DNA of 64,000 bases from an uncultured Bacteriovoracaceae bacterium (lineage in GTDB: Bacteria > Bdellovibrionota > Bacteriovoracia > Bacteriovoracales > Bacteriovoracaceae). Below the pieces are notes generated by a model. That model did no database searches and was not told the DNA's origin. It saw only the letters and a program-made list of their open reading frames with translations. Shown piece after piece: positions 45,666 to 54,474 of the stretch. The position numbers were made by a program, and so were the translations under genes. Each line of letters opens with the position of its first letter. The stretch's first letter is position 1. The stretch is from NCBI GenBank assembly GCA_950054155.1, contig CATLOT010000020.1, positions 1 to 64,000 of the forward strand, in the 5' to 3' direction.

Positions 45666-46795
45666 AGGGCCTCCCCACTCGTGCATGATTCCATGGCCTC
45701 TCTAAGAGCGACGGCCTTTTTAAAGAGATCTTCCCGACCAATTGTTTTAAGATGGGCCTTCGTTTTATCGTACTCTCCCTTCATAAAGTGAGCATACGCG
45801 AGGGCATAGCGAATATCCTGATCTTCTTTTAACTCTGTTCGCACCGCCCTTTCACCAATGAGGGCCATCTTTGTAAAGTCTTCTTGTAAGAGAGCAAGAG
45901 TAAGCATGGTCTTATACTTCATCACTGGATTTCGAATCTCCATTGCAAGCCTCTCGCTATAAACGGGATATCCCGCTTTTCGCCAAAGCTCACTACTTTC
46001 AACAAGATATTCTGGGTAATGTTCAGCAAGACTTGTGAAAAGCTGGGCCGCCGCCAGTAGCTTCTCCCCTTTTAGATAACTTCGCGCGAGGTCTTTAATA
46101 ATTTCCTCGTCCTTGGCATCTTTTAAGCGTGCAAGCTCACCAAAGAAGATCGCCTTTTGAGTTTCTCCCACTTGACGATACTTTTGACCCATTCGCGCAA
46201 CATCAAGAGCACTCAAAGGGTAGTTATCAACGAGATCTTTTCCCGTTTCAAAGCTCACTTCAAAGAGCTTATTTTCCATTAAGTAAAACCACTTTTGTTT
46301 CATAAGGGGAAGAAAGCGCGGAAACTTTGCGATTCCTTCTGAGAGGGTTGCCCATGCCAACTGAGGTTTCTTTGCTTCAAACAAAAGAGAGGCCTTAAGT
46401 TGATAGAAAAGGGAATCTGAATCGAGACCCTTTTCTTTTAGAATTTTAAGACCACTTTCTGTGTCCTTTAAACCCAAGTAGGCCTCTGCTAAACCAAAGG
46501 CCAGATCCTTTCCTTTAAGACCTTCGGCTTTAGCACTTTCAAAAGCTTTCAAGGCTTCTTGATAGCGTTTTTGACGCAACTCAAGTACTCCCCTCAGGGC
46601 GAAATACCTTTCAGGTATCACTTCATGGGGGTCCTTAATTTGATTGAGAACAGCACTTGCGCGCGAGTAATTCTTATTTTTGATCAAAAGGCTTGTAAGG
46701 GCTAATTGATCAACTTCTTCACCATAGGCGTTCACACCTAAGATACCAAAGAAGATGATGTATAAGAGAGCAGTAAAAAGAGCGAGTACTTTCAT
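45656..46795 (-). CDS. Periplasmic TPR protein of the TonB operon
   Basis: A 379-residue protein with an N-terminal signal or anchor (LALFTALLYIIFFGILGVNA). The rest is helical TPR-like repeats (RYFALRGVLELRQKRYQEAL, DLAFGLAEAYLGLKDTESGL, DIRYALAYAHFMKGEYDKTK). In several bacteria a TPR gene follows tonB in TonB systems that also carry DUF3450 and duplicated ExbB, and supports energy transfer. It is nine bases after tonB and its 3' end overlaps the receptor gene by 10 bases. Confidence 0.78.
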   Translation of the reverse strand: MKVLALFTALLYIIFFGILGVNAYGEEVDQLALTSLLIKNKNYSRASAVLNQIKDPHEVIPERYFALRGVLELRQKRYQEALKAFESAKAEGLKGKDLAFGLAEAYLGLKDTESGLKILKEKGLDSDSLFYQLKASLLFEAKKPQLAWATLSEGIAKFPRFLPLMKQKWFYLMENKLFEVSFETGKDLVDNYPLSALDVARMGQKYRQVGETQKAIFFGELARLKDAKDEEIIKDLARSYLKGEKLLAAAQLFTSLAEHYPEYLVESSELWRKAGYPVYSERLAMEIRNPVMKYKTMLTLALLQEDFTKMALIGERAVRTELKEDQDIRYALAYAHFMKGEYDKTKAHLKTIGREDLFKKAVALREAMESCTSGEALCL

Positions 46796-46804
46796 CTTGC
46801 CTCC

Positions 46805-47425
46805 CTAATTGAGGTTAAAAGAGATTTTCTGTTTAACCCAAACCTTTACGGGACTTCCCTTATAGGTCGCGGGATCAAAACTCCACTCTTTCACACTATT
46901 AATGGCCACTTGATCAAAAAGACCTTGAGGCTCACTAGTTAATAATTTCACATCCTCAACTTCACCTGTGGCATTCACAAGAAGATTCAAAAGAACATGA
47001 CCATTGATACCGCGCTTACGAGCGTAATCAGGATACTTAAGAGGCGGACGGTAACTCGCGCGAGGTGGCTCATCGACTGTATCCTCAGTCATGATAACCC
47101 CGGTGGTATCTCCAAGAAGCCCTTCAGCTCCCTCACCTAAAAATTCAAATTGACCAAGGCCGAAACTAGAGCCCGCAAGACTAGAGCCCAAATTTGGCTT
47201 AGCAAGTTTCTTAGGCTTCTTCTTAACGACCTTCTTTCTTACGACCTTCTTAGGTTTCTTCTTCTTTTGAACCTGGGAAAGATCAAAGCTGGTTGCAGGA
47301 CCTGTATTCTTATTTCTTTTATGCCCTTCAAGTCCATTCATGATCACAAGACCGACCATGACAAAGACCACACCACTTAGAGCGGCTATCAGGGGAAGAA
47401 TTTTTCGTTGTCTCTCTAAATTCAT
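46805..47425 (-). CDS. tonB: Energy transducer TonB
   Basis: A 206-residue protein with one N-terminal membrane helix (ILPLIAALSGVVFVMVGLVI). A Lys/Pro-rich linker follows (VQKKKKPKKVVRKKVVKKKP), and the C-terminal TonB domain is at about 125-206 (YRPPLKYPDYARKRGINGHV, LLTSEPQGLFDQVAINSVKE, WSFDPATYKGSPVKVWVKQK). It transmits proton-motive-force energy from ExbBD to outer-membrane receptors. The start at 47425, four bases after exbD, gives a normal N-terminus; an earlier ATG would overlap exbD. Confidence 0.9.
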   Translation of the reverse strand: MNLERQRKILPLIAALSGVVFVMVGLVIMNGLEGHKRNKNTGPATSFDLSQVQKKKKPKKVVRKKVVKKKPKKLAKPNLGSSLAGSSFGLGQFEFLGEGAEGLLGDTTGVIMTEDTVDEPPRASYRPPLKYPDYARKRGINGHVLLNLLVNATGEVEDVKLLTSEPQGLFDQVAINSVKEWSFDPATYKGSPVKVWVKQKISFNLN

Positions 47426-47429
47426 TCTT

Positions 47430-47834
47430 CTACCCTGCCTCATTCTCAGCTGCAACGCCCACGTCTTTGGCCCCGGCCAATCGGCAAGCATCAACAACTT
47501 CAATTAAACGCTCAGCAGGCACTCCCTTATCCGTCACAACTAAAACAGAGTCACTGCCGCCGTTTTTAAGAAGCTCACGAACTTTACTTTGCAGCACCCA
47601 GACTCGAGTGGGCTGACCGTCAACATAGACCTTTGCATTTTGGTCGATGTAAACGCGAATACTTTTGGTGTTGGCCGCCCCCGCACTTGAAGCTCCAGGT
47701 CTCTCTAGATCGAGCTTCATGTCTTTCACAAAGGTGGTCGACACCATAAAGAAAATAAGAAGGATAAAAACCATATCGATAAGAGGAGACATATCAACTT
47801 GTGCTTCCTCTTCTTGACGCCACTGCCTACGCAT
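47430..47834 (-). CDS. exbD: Biopolymer transport protein ExbD
   Basis: A 134-residue ExbD/TolR protein. It has the conserved membrane segment DMSPLIDMVFILLIFFMVST with the proton-handling Asp. A periplasmic domain follows (SIRVYIDQNAKVYVDGQPTR, VLVVTDKGVPAERLIEVVDA). With ExbB it forms the proton-driven motor for TonB. The start at 47834 has GAGGAGG upstream and overlaps the end of exbB by eight bases; an earlier ATG at 47879 is deeper in exbB and has no site. Confidence 0.92.
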   Translation of the reverse strand: MRRQWRQEEEAQVDMSPLIDMVFILLIFFMVSTTFVKDMKLDLERPGASSAGAANTKSIRVYIDQNAKVYVDGQPTRVWVLQSKVRELLKNGGSDSVLVVTDKGVPAERLIEVVDACRLAGAKDVGVAAENEAG

Positions 47835-48381
47835 GATGACCTCCTCGCTGATGCTTATCAGCGTTAAAAAATCCTTCAATCATACTCTCCATATCAACGA
47901 GCAGATTAAGTTGCTTTCTCTCAAGAAGACGACCGACAATTAACCCTGGAATGGCCACGGCCAATCCCATTTGAGTGGTGATAAGAGCTTGAGAAATTCC
48001 CCCTGCAATACCACCTGACTGGCTAAAGAGGCTCATGTCAGCGAGAGAATCAAATGTTTCAATCATCCCTGAAACCGTGCCTAAGAGCCCGAGAAGGGGT
48101 GAAAGAATAACAACTGTTTTAATAAGGACTTTGTATTGATTAAGACGATCTTCTTCTTCAGAAAGAAGAAGGCTAACATCTGAGCGGCTGCCCCTTTTCT
48201 CAGTTACGAGGACTTCAAACTTCGCTTTAAAATCACGATAGACGCCTAAAGACCCGCGAGAGAGAAGGAGAAGACGCTGGCACATACCATACCAAAGGAG
48301 TCCTGCTCCGATCAAAAGCGGAGGCATGACAAATCCACCAGCGTGGTAGAGCTCGATGATTTTTTGAGTAAAATCACCCAT
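47827..48381 (-). CDS. exbB: Biopolymer transport protein ExbB (short form)
   Basis: A 184-residue MotA/TolQ/ExbB protein. It has an N-terminal membrane segment (FVMPPLLIGAGLLWYGMCQR). The conserved region is LSPLLGLLGTVSGMIETFDS then GGIAGGISQALITTQMGLAV with the signature Thr and Gln-Met-Gly-Leu motif, and IPGLIVGRLLERKQ. It is the second of two consecutive ExbB-family genes. The start at 48381 has GAGG upstream and lies one base after the previous gene, whose frame would otherwise be shared. Confidence 0.9.
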   Translation of the reverse strand: MGDFTQKIIELYHAGGFVMPPLLIGAGLLWYGMCQRLLLLSRGSLGVYRDFKAKFEVLVTEKRGSRSDVSLLLSEEEDRLNQYKVLIKTVVILSPLLGLLGTVSGMIETFDSLADMSLFSQSGGIAGGISQALITTQMGLAVAIPGLIVGRLLERKQLNLLVDMESMIEGFFNADKHQRGGHHA

Positions 48382-48382
48382 C

Positions 48383-49690
48383 TTAAACCTCGCTCCCCTG
48401 TTCTTTATCAAAGAGGTTAGAAAGGCGAAGAGCTTCTCTTTCAAGCATGACTTTAATCTTTCCAGACCAGCCACCAAGAAGGTTACCCAAAAGAAGACTT
48501 GGGATAGCAACAACGAGACCAAGCTTAGTTGTAATGAGTGCTTCAGAGATACCACTTGAGAGAAGTTTAGGGTCACCGGTACCAAACTCAGTGATGATAT
48601 CAAAAGTAGAGATCATACCCGTCACAGTCCCAAGAAGACCAAGGAGAGGGGCCACGGCTGCCATCACAAGAATAATGGCCCCAAACTTATCAAGGTAATT
48701 AAGTTCTCCAAGGATAGATTCATGAATCACATTCTCACGAGCTTCACGTTCTTTATCTTTGGAAAGAAAGGTCTTAAGAAGGACTCGATCAAAGGGAGTG
48801 TTTCCTGAAAGGGATTGTTCCTCAACCAGTTTAAGATCACCCTTTTGAATATGAGCTAGAATACCTTTATCAAATTGACTGGCCTTATAAAGAAGGAAGC
48901 CACGAATGAGAGCAAGAAAAAGGGCTACAAGACCAAGACCTACAATGACATAGGCAATAGCACCTCCAGCTTCAACGATTTCCATAAAAGTTTTTTCTTT
49001 CTTTGGCTCAATTCCTTTTGACGTTGTCTCATAGAGAAAGATAGGCATTGAAGTGAGAAGGTCACCAGAGCGAAATTTGGCGAGTTCTTTTTCTAAATTA
49101 TTCTCAGTGAGCTTTAGCTTGCCAAGACCTACCGGCATGAGCATTGAACTATGCTTTGGAGTAATGCCGTAACTTGCAATACGACCAACCTTTATCATGC
49201 GACCTTCGGTAAGTTTTCCCTCTTGAGTGAAAAACTCACCATCAATCATTTCGATCTCTCCACCCTTTGTCAGAAGCTTTACCGCTCCACTAAGAATGGC
49301 AGAAATTTTAGCCTCACCTGTCTCTAAACCTTTCCACTTTCCCTCGTCAAAGTTAAGTGTCATCTTTCCTTGAAGAAGGGTCGTTTCAAGAAGAGAGTTT
49401 GATCCTTCAATATTCTCAAGATTTCTCTCGGCTTCAAGAAGCTGAGTGCTCTTAAGCTCATTGGTCTTTGTCAGTTTAACAAGGTCGTTTTGCGCCTTAT
49501 CAAGGTCTTTTTTGGCCTTAGCCACTTTAGAGACGAATTGCTTTTCAATCGTTGTCTTTTGTTTTTCTAGCGTTCTTTTTTGCGCCGTTAAAAAGGCGAG
49601 CTCACGCTGATAAGTTTTAAGAAGTGAATCCTCTGCCAGGAGGTTTGCACTAAGAAGAAAAATAGCTGCAGTAAGAATTGTCTTTTTCAC
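48383..49690 (-). CDS. ExbB-family protein with long coiled-coil periplasmic N-terminus (TtpC-like)
   Basis: A 435-residue protein. A signal peptide (MKKTILTAAIFLLSANLLA) leads to a coiled-coil stretch (about 22-105: REL, LEKQKTTIEKQF, KKDLDKAQNDLVKLTKTNEL) and a beta-rich segment. The MotA/TolQ/ExbB domain is at about 240-425 with membrane helices and VAPLLGLLGTVTGMISTFDI, then SGISEALITTKLGLVVAIPS. This is the architecture of TtpC, an extra ExbB-like protein needed for some Vibrio TonB2 systems. It is followed by the short ExbB with a one-base gap, and preceded by the DUF3450 gene 10 bases away. Confidence 0.87.
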   Translation of the reverse strand: MKKTILTAAIFLLSANLLAEDSLLKTYQRELAFLTAQKRTLEKQKTTIEKQFVSKVAKAKKDLDKAQNDLVKLTKTNELKSTQLLEAERNLENIEGSNSLLETTLLQGKMTLNFDEGKWKGLETGEAKISAILSGAVKLLTKGGEIEMIDGEFFTQEGKLTEGRMIKVGRIASYGITPKHSSMLMPVGLGKLKLTENNLEKELAKFRSGDLLTSMPIFLYETTSKGIEPKKEKTFMEIVEAGGAIAYVIVGLGLVALFLALIRGFLLYKASQFDKGILAHIQKGDLKLVEEQSLSGNTPFDRVLLKTFLSKDKEREARENVIHESILGELNYLDKFGAIILVMAAVAPLLGLLGTVTGMISTFDIITEFGTGDPKLLSSGISEALITTKLGLVVAIPSLLLGNLLGGWSGKIKVMLEREALRLSNLFDKEQGSEV

Positions 49691-49700
49691 TTACGACCTC

Positions 49701-50480
49701 CTAATTAAGAACGTTGGGGATAGAATATTGACCAGAGCGGATTTGTTTTTTCAGACCGTCAAAAAGGATCGCGACTTTTTCAACTTGATCCTTTTCTTTA
49801 AGAGCAATGAACTCGTAAACCCCATCTTTATTCTTCTTAGTAAAGCCGTACTTATTATCGGCCGTCTGATAGAACATGGCGACCATTCCAAGCTTTGCCA
49901 CACTGACAAGATTTTCTTCACCATCGATGACGAGTGTCTGGCGATGAACACCATTTTCTCTGCCTAAGCGAAGCTCATCTTCAATAAAAGCCCAGAGACG
50001 ACCAAGTGCTTTTTGCCCTGTCATGACACCATTATTTAAACCCGCTTCAATATCTGAGATTTCTTTTAACCTCTTCTCCTTTTGAAAAGGAAGAGATCCA
50101 GCAACCCAGGTTTTAAGGGGAGTAATTTCTTTTTTAAGGAGAGGAACAAGTGTCTCGCCATCAATTGACGCCTTGGCGATTTGTTCCTTAATAGTTTTGA
50201 GTCTTTCAGTACTTTGCTTAAGACTCAGTTCGATTTGCTGCATTTGAGTGGCAATGGCAGCTTTTCGCCCTTGAAGGCTTTTGAGTTCACTTTCAAGCTC
50301 TGTCTTTCTTGCAAGATTTTCTGTGTTGAGGGTTTCAACCTCGCTTCTCAGCTCGACTATCTTTTGAGCAAGGACGCTTAAGGCCTGCTCGTCATTCTTC
50401 GCACCTTGGGCTTGGTTGATTAGGAAGGTACCCAAGATCAGAGCCGCCACTGTGCTCAGGATTGTGTCTCTCATTTTCAT
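49701..50480 (-). CDS. DUF3450-family periplasmic coiled-coil protein
   Basis: A 259-residue protein with a signal peptide (TILSTVAALILGTFLINQAQ then GA). The coiled coil is at about 35-110 (KIVELRSEVETLNTENLARK, MQQIELSLKQSTERLKTIKE). The second half matches the DUF3450 pattern (WVAGSLPFQKEKRLKEISDI, RLWAFIEDELRLGRENGVHR, VAKLGMVAMFYQTADNKYGF). DUF3450 is commonly encoded beside TtpC/ExbB in TonB operons and is thought to act in the periplasm on the energy-coupling complex. First gene of the operon. Confidence 0.87.
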   Translation of the reverse strand: MKMRDTILSTVAALILGTFLINQAQGAKNDEQALSVLAQKIVELRSEVETLNTENLARKTELESELKSLQGRKAAIATQMQQIELSLKQSTERLKTIKEQIAKASIDGETLVPLLKKEITPLKTWVAGSLPFQKEKRLKEISDIEAGLNNGVMTGQKALGRLWAFIEDELRLGRENGVHRQTLVIDGEENLVSVAKLGMVAMFYQTADNKYGFTKKNKDGVYEFIALKEKDQVEKVAILFDGLKKQIRSGQYSIPNVLN

Positions 50481-50569
50481 GTCTCTCTCGTTTTTTAAAG
50501 TTTGTTTTTTAAAAAAAGGTCTCTCATTTATTCATCACTTTTCTTGGGAGTCTCAAAACCAAGAAAGAA

Positions 50570-50602
50570 GGGTGCTCCCGAGAGAGACGTACGAGAGCAC
50601 CC
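50570..50602 (-). terminator. Likely intrinsic terminator after the beta-helix gene
   Basis: GGGTGCTC (50570-50577) pairs with GAGCACCC (50595-50602). Read on the minus strand, it starts eight bases beyond the stop of the beta-helix gene and is followed by CTTCTTTCTTGGTTTT, a moderately T-rich tail. It would reduce read-through into the DUF3450-TonB operon. Confidence 0.6.
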
Positions 50603-50610
50603 AAGTAAGA

Positions 50611-51924
50611 CTAGTTTCTGGCCAGATTAGTCCAACCTTTATACCAATTGTCATTTGCGTCTTTTACAGCACCTGCGTAATCAACAGCTGAGAACCAAGT
50701 TCCGTGACGATCACCAAAAGGAGTAACATCACCAAGGTTTACAACAGGAGAACCAGCAGCTGGAACAAATCCATTAAGCATTGGATCAGCAAGCTCGTTG
50801 AAGTCTTCAGAAGTGAAGAAGTCAGCTACAGACCAAGTTTCACCAGCTTCAGCTTCAAATGGTCTTACACAGTTGATGAAGTTACCGATAAAAACAACTT
50901 CACCAGAAGCAGCAGTTGGAGCATCGTCAATATCGATACAACCTTTCTTTGCCGCTTGAAAGATAGAGTTATTGAACTCAACACCAGATCCACGTCTTAG
51001 AAGAACAGAAGATCCACCTTTTGCAGCATCACCCTTAGTACCAAGGATGGTGAAGTTAGATAGGATTGGGTTTGAACGAGGAGTAGCATCCATTGGTGAC
51101 TTAAGTGAGTCAGCTTCGATACCATTGTTTGCCGCATCTTCAAATTGATCGATGATGACGAATTGAGCGCGCCCTTGCCAACCAGAAGTCCAGTCCATTG
51201 AGTCGTCTCTGTTACCAGTAAGAAGAACGTGCTTAACGTCTACAGTTCCACCGAAGAATTCAACACCATCGTCAGAGTTCTTGTGAACCTGGATGTAGTC
51301 AACAACAGTTCCGTTACCAACACCTTGGAAAGCGATACCGTTAAGTTCGTTATCTGGAGATACTTCAAATCCAGCGAATTCAACTCTTACATACTTAAGG
51401 ACACCAGAGTTGTCGCTTGGGTTATTCCCACCGTAAACACCAGTACCTTTAGCGCCTGGGCCTTCGCCAGTTGCTTCACAAGGTGTGCTAGCTGAGTAAG
51501 TACCACAAGTGTTAATAGGAGCGTTACCGTTAAGAACGAGACCGCCCCACTGACCGCGCGCTGTATTACCTTCGTTAGCTGTTGTGAATACGATTGGAGC
51601 ATCGGCAGTTCCTTCAGCGAAGATTTGTGACCCACGTGAAATAACGAGGAAGTCAGCACCTTTGCTGCCTACAATTTTAGTTCCTGGTTCAATTGAAAGT
51701 GTTCCTTTCGCTGTGTTGTCACCACCGATGAAAACGCCACCTTGAAGAACCCAAAGCTTGTCAGCTGAAAGAAGAAGGTTACCAGAGTAAGGAGCAGCGT
51801 CATTAAGACCACATGTTTCCTGACCATTTGTCATTCCAAGACTGTCTGCCCAAGTAGGACAAGCAGCATTTGCAGAAGCACCAAGACCGAGACCGGCTAC
51901 GAGTGCAAGAGTTTTAAAGTTCAT
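50611..51924 (-). CDS. Secreted right-handed beta-helix protein
   Basis: A 437-residue protein with a signal peptide (MNFKTLALVAGLGLGASANA). It is rich in Gly, Asn, Asp and Thr with a repeating strand pattern. Early recurring elements are GGVFIGGDNTAKGTLSIEPG then FTTANEGNTARGQWGGLVLN. The parallel beta-helix ladder reads GIAFQGVGNGTVVDYIQVHK and FGGTVDVKHVLLTGNRDDS. Six cysteines form plausible pairs. Its codons differ from most neighbours in being those expected of a strongly expressed gene. Similar proteins often lie next to TonB-dependent receptors, and this one is just upstream of such an operon, so a surface or periplasmic substrate-binding role is plausible. Confidence 0.72.
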   Translation of the reverse strand: MNFKTLALVAGLGLGASANAACPTWADSLGMTNGQETCGLNDAAPYSGNLLLSADKLWVLQGGVFIGGDNTAKGTLSIEPGTKIVGSKGADFLVISRGSQIFAEGTADAPIVFTTANEGNTARGQWGGLVLNGNAPINTCGTYSASTPCEATGEGPGAKGTGVYGGNNPSDNSGVLKYVRVEFAGFEVSPDNELNGIAFQGVGNGTVVDYIQVHKNSDDGVEFFGGTVDVKHVLLTGNRDDSMDWTSGWQGRAQFVIIDQFEDAANNGIEADSLKSPMDATPRSNPILSNFTILGTKGDAAKGGSSVLLRRGSGVEFNNSIFQAAKKGCIDIDDAPTAASGEVVFIGNFINCVRPFEAEAGETWSVADFFTSEDFNELADPMLNGFVPAAGSPVVNLGDVTPFGDRHGTWFSAVDYAGAVKDANDNWYKGWTNLARN

Positions 51925-52055
51925 AAAGACCTCTCGTGTGTATGGGTGTTAGATAATAAATTTGTGTTGTCTTATTTCTAGGAAAAGGCCCACGAGATGT
52001 CTAAACAAGGTATGATTACTTATATTAGAGTTTTGTTAGATTGTATTAGGAATTG

Positions 52056-52373
52056 CTAGAAGTCGATTTGAGCGTGTTTAAAGACATCATACGCCACTTC
52101 CTCATAGGGATGAGCACGCTTCATAGCGCTGAGCACTGCTGTTATATTTTCATCCTCAACGACCATTTCGACCTTCATCTCCCTGACATATTCAACTGAA
52201 TCCTGAGTGCCAATAGCAGGACTGCTTCCTTTTAAAGGACGAAACTGACCTACACCTTCTGTCTCGAAACAGCACTGGTCATAGGCCCCTATTTTACCTG
52301 CTCCAGCGTCAAACATGGCCTCTTTTAAGGATTCCTTACTTTCAATGGGGACAAAGACGATAACTTTATACAT
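52056..52373 (-). CDS. Small NIF3/YqfO-insert-like (PII-like fold) protein
   Basis: A 105-residue soluble protein. It begins MYKVIVFVPIESKESLKEAM, continues GAGKIGAYDQCCFETEGVGQ and FRPLKGSSPAIGTQ, and ends AMKRAHPYEEVAYDVFKH. This is the PII/CutA-like domain usually inserted in NIF3/YqfO proteins, here stand-alone. The HPYEEVAYD segment is especially typical. The biological role is unknown. AAGGAAG precedes the ATG. Nothing else recognisable lies in the 131 bases upstream of the beta-helix gene. Confidence 0.82.
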   Translation of the reverse strand: MYKVIVFVPIESKESLKEAMFDAGAGKIGAYDQCCFETEGVGQFRPLKGSSPAIGTQDSVEYVREMKVEMVVEDENITAVLSAMKRAHPYEEVAYDVFKHAQIDF

Positions 52374-52546
52374 TTGAACTTCCTTTTACTTGAGCGTTTC
52401 AATATGCCAATTTTCACGATTCCCAATACTTTCTTACATTAAGAAGATATTCATGACGAATCATGGACAAAGGCCAATCAAAAGCCAACAATTTTCTAGT
52501 ACCCTAACATAAAGTTACGGCGCCCATTTCATTCAAGGAGGAATTT

Positions 52547-53425
52547 ATGAAAAGGGAACTGTTAAGCTTAGGCTTTGCGGCTATGCTCACGGCAACACCA
52601 CTCTTCGCATGCGACCAACACGGCAATGATGGAATCGTTGAAGAAAACAATCTCTGGATCCCCAGTAACGTTAAAACAGTAACAGGTATGAATGAAGCAA
52701 CATTCAATACTGTTCTTGATCGTGTGGAGAAAATCTACGCTCCAATCGTTAGTGCTGAAGGGAAAACTCTTAAAGTTGAGCGTAAATGGTCTGATGGGAC
52801 TGTTAATGCTTACGCACAGCAAAGAGGAAATACTTGGCAAATCTCTATGTTTGGTGGACTTGCTCGTCATGAGACAGTAACACCAGATGGTTTCGCTCTT
52901 GTGGCCTGTCACGAACTTGGTCACCACCTCGGCGGCCAGCCTCGTAAAAGAAGCTGGTTTGGAACAGCTTGGGCCTCAAATGAAGGTCAATCAGACTACT
53001 TTGGTTCTTCAAAGTGTATGAGAAAGTACATGGAAGAAGACGATAACGTTGCTCTTATGGATGGCGTTGAAGTTCCTGCTTTCGCTGTTGAAAAGTGTGA
53101 AGCGAACTTCTCTAATGTTGAAGAGATCGCCATGTGTAAGAGAAATGCAATGGCAGGGATGAGTCTTGCTGGTCTTTTTAGGGCCCTAAGAAACCTTGCT
53201 GAGCCTCTTGATTTCACAACACCAGACGATAATGTTGTAAGATCAACTGATCACAATCACCCTCAACCGCAATGTCGTCTTGACACTTACTTTGCTGGTT
53301 CAATCTGTGACGTAGATGCTTATGCTGATATGGACCCTTCAGATGAGACAGTTAATGTTTGTACTCGTGTTGATGGTTACTCTATCGAAGCTAGGCCACT
53401 TTGCTGGTACAAGCCGAGAAGTTAA
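52547..53425 (+). CDS. Secreted HEXXH zinc-metalloprotease-like protein
   Basis: A 292-residue protein with a signal peptide (MKRELLSLGFAAMLTATPLF then AC). The zinc site is at 122-126 in ALVACHELGHHLGGQP, followed by EGQSDYFGSSKC with E146 or D150 as possible third ligand, a layout seen in several metalloprotease families (HExxH then ExxxDxFG). Eight cysteines suggest disulphides. A secreted protease fits the predatory life style suspected for this lineage. AAGGAGG precedes the ATG and a strong terminator follows at 53461. The codon use is of the high-expression kind. Confidence 0.8.
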   Translation: MKRELLSLGFAAMLTATPLFACDQHGNDGIVEENNLWIPSNVKTVTGMNEATFNTVLDRVEKIYAPIVSAEGKTLKVERKWSDGTVNAYAQQRGNTWQISMFGGLARHETVTPDGFALVACHELGHHLGGQPRKRSWFGTAWASNEGQSDYFGSSKCMRKYMEEDDNVALMDGVEVPAFAVEKCEANFSNVEEIAMCKRNAMAGMSLAGLFRALRNLAEPLDFTTPDDNVVRSTDHNHPQPQCRLDTYFAGSICDVDAYADMDPSDETVNVCTRVDGYSIEARPLCWYKPRS

Positions 53426-53460
53426 TTTCTTAACAGGTTGACGTCTGTTTAAAAATAAAG

Positions 53461-53487
53461 GCCACCCTCCAAGGGTGGCTTTTTTTT
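53461..53487 (+). terminator. Intrinsic terminator of the HEXXH protease gene
   Basis: GCCACCCT-CCA-AGGGTGGC followed by eight T at 53480-53487. The IS-like element begins at the next base, so the insertion lies exactly at the end of this terminator. Confidence 0.9.
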
Positions 53488-53506
53488 ACTGACCCCCTCA
53501 GTTGGA
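53488..53506. repeat. Left terminal inverted repeat of the IS
   Basis: ACTGACCCCCTCAGTTGGA. It matches the reverse complement of the right end at 16 of 19 positions, with differences at 11, 12 and 14. Confidence 0.85.
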
Positions 53507-53594
53507 GTTCATGAGAGCAATACCCAAGCTTTCTTAAATAAATTCCAGACCATATCACCTAAAAAAGGTGCTTCTCTTAACAAGGAAGCACCTC

Positions 53595-54473
53595 ATGTGT
53601 CCGCACTGTCAAACAAGCACTCATCTTATTAAAAGAGGGATCTATCGCCGCCCCTCCGACCAAAAGAAAATTCAGCGATTTCACTGTAAGAAATGCAATA
53701 AAGGTCATTCTACTCAAACCCATTCTTTTGATTACCGTCAAAGAAAACGCCACATTAATCAAACGGTTTTTCGCCTCTTTAGTAAGGGGTCATCGGAACG
53801 CGCTATCGCTGAAATTATTGGAGTTAACAAGAAGACTATCGCAAGAAGAGTGGCACCCTTTGCAAAGTGCGCGCGAAAGAATCTTGAGCGTATGCGAGAG
53901 GAGACAAAAGATGTTAGCGAGATCGTTTTTGATGAAATGGAAAGCTTTGAGCACACAAAGCTTAAGCCTCTGACAATTCCTCTAGCTGTGGAGAAGGACA
54001 CGAGAAAGATCTTGGCCTTTGATGTGGGTGTAATAGCAGCAAAGGGCACTTTAGCGCATATTAGTGTGAAGAAGTATGGCAAAAGAAAGTGCCAAAGAAG
54101 AAAAGTTTTGGAATTTCTTTTTAAACAAATTGAACAGGTCGCCCATCCAAAATGTTGTTTCTCTTCAGATGAATCCACTCACTATCCTGGAGTCTTAAGA
54201 AGGCACTTTAAGGACGCTGAACACCTTCAATTTAAGGGGCGAGCAGCTGCTGTTGTCGGGCAAGGTGAGATGAAAAAGGGTGGCTTTGATCCACTGTTTT
54301 CCTTAAACCAGACGGCTGCCATGATTCGCGATAATATTAAGCGTATGGCAAGGCGGACATGGTGCACGACCAAGCGCATAGATAGACTGTTAGATTTTTT
54401 GGCGATCTATGCAATTTATCATAATCAGATTATTGAGGGGATTCGAAGGCCAAGGATCTTTAATGCGGTCTAG
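53595..54473 (+). CDS. IS1-like DDE transposase
   Basis: A 292-residue transposase. It starts with a zinc ribbon (CPHCQTS and FHCKKCNKG). A helix-turn-helix follows (SSERAIAEIIGVNKKTIARR, about 66-86), then the catalytic core: VFDEMESFEH (Asp 113), CCFSSDESTHYPG (Asp 192) and a C-terminal RDNIKRMARRTWCTTKRID segment resembling IS1 transposases, in which the third acidic residue could be Asp 246. It resembles InsA and InsB of IS1 fused in one reading frame. The ATG at 53595 has AAGGAAG upstream. No frameshift or stop is seen, so the enzyme may be active. Confidence 0.87.
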   Translation: MCPHCQTSTHLIKRGIYRRPSDQKKIQRFHCKKCNKGHSTQTHSFDYRQRKRHINQTVFRLFSKGSSERAIAEIIGVNKKTIARRVAPFAKCARKNLERMREETKDVSEIVFDEMESFEHTKLKPLTIPLAVEKDTRKILAFDVGVIAAKGTLAHISVKKYGKRKCQRRKVLEFLFKQIEQVAHPKCCFSSDESTHYPGVLRRHFKDAEHLQFKGRAAAVVGQGEMKKGGFDPLFSLNQTAAMIRDNIKRMARRTWCTTKRIDRLLDFLAIYAIYHNQIIEGIRRPRIFNAV

Positions 54474-54474
54474 A

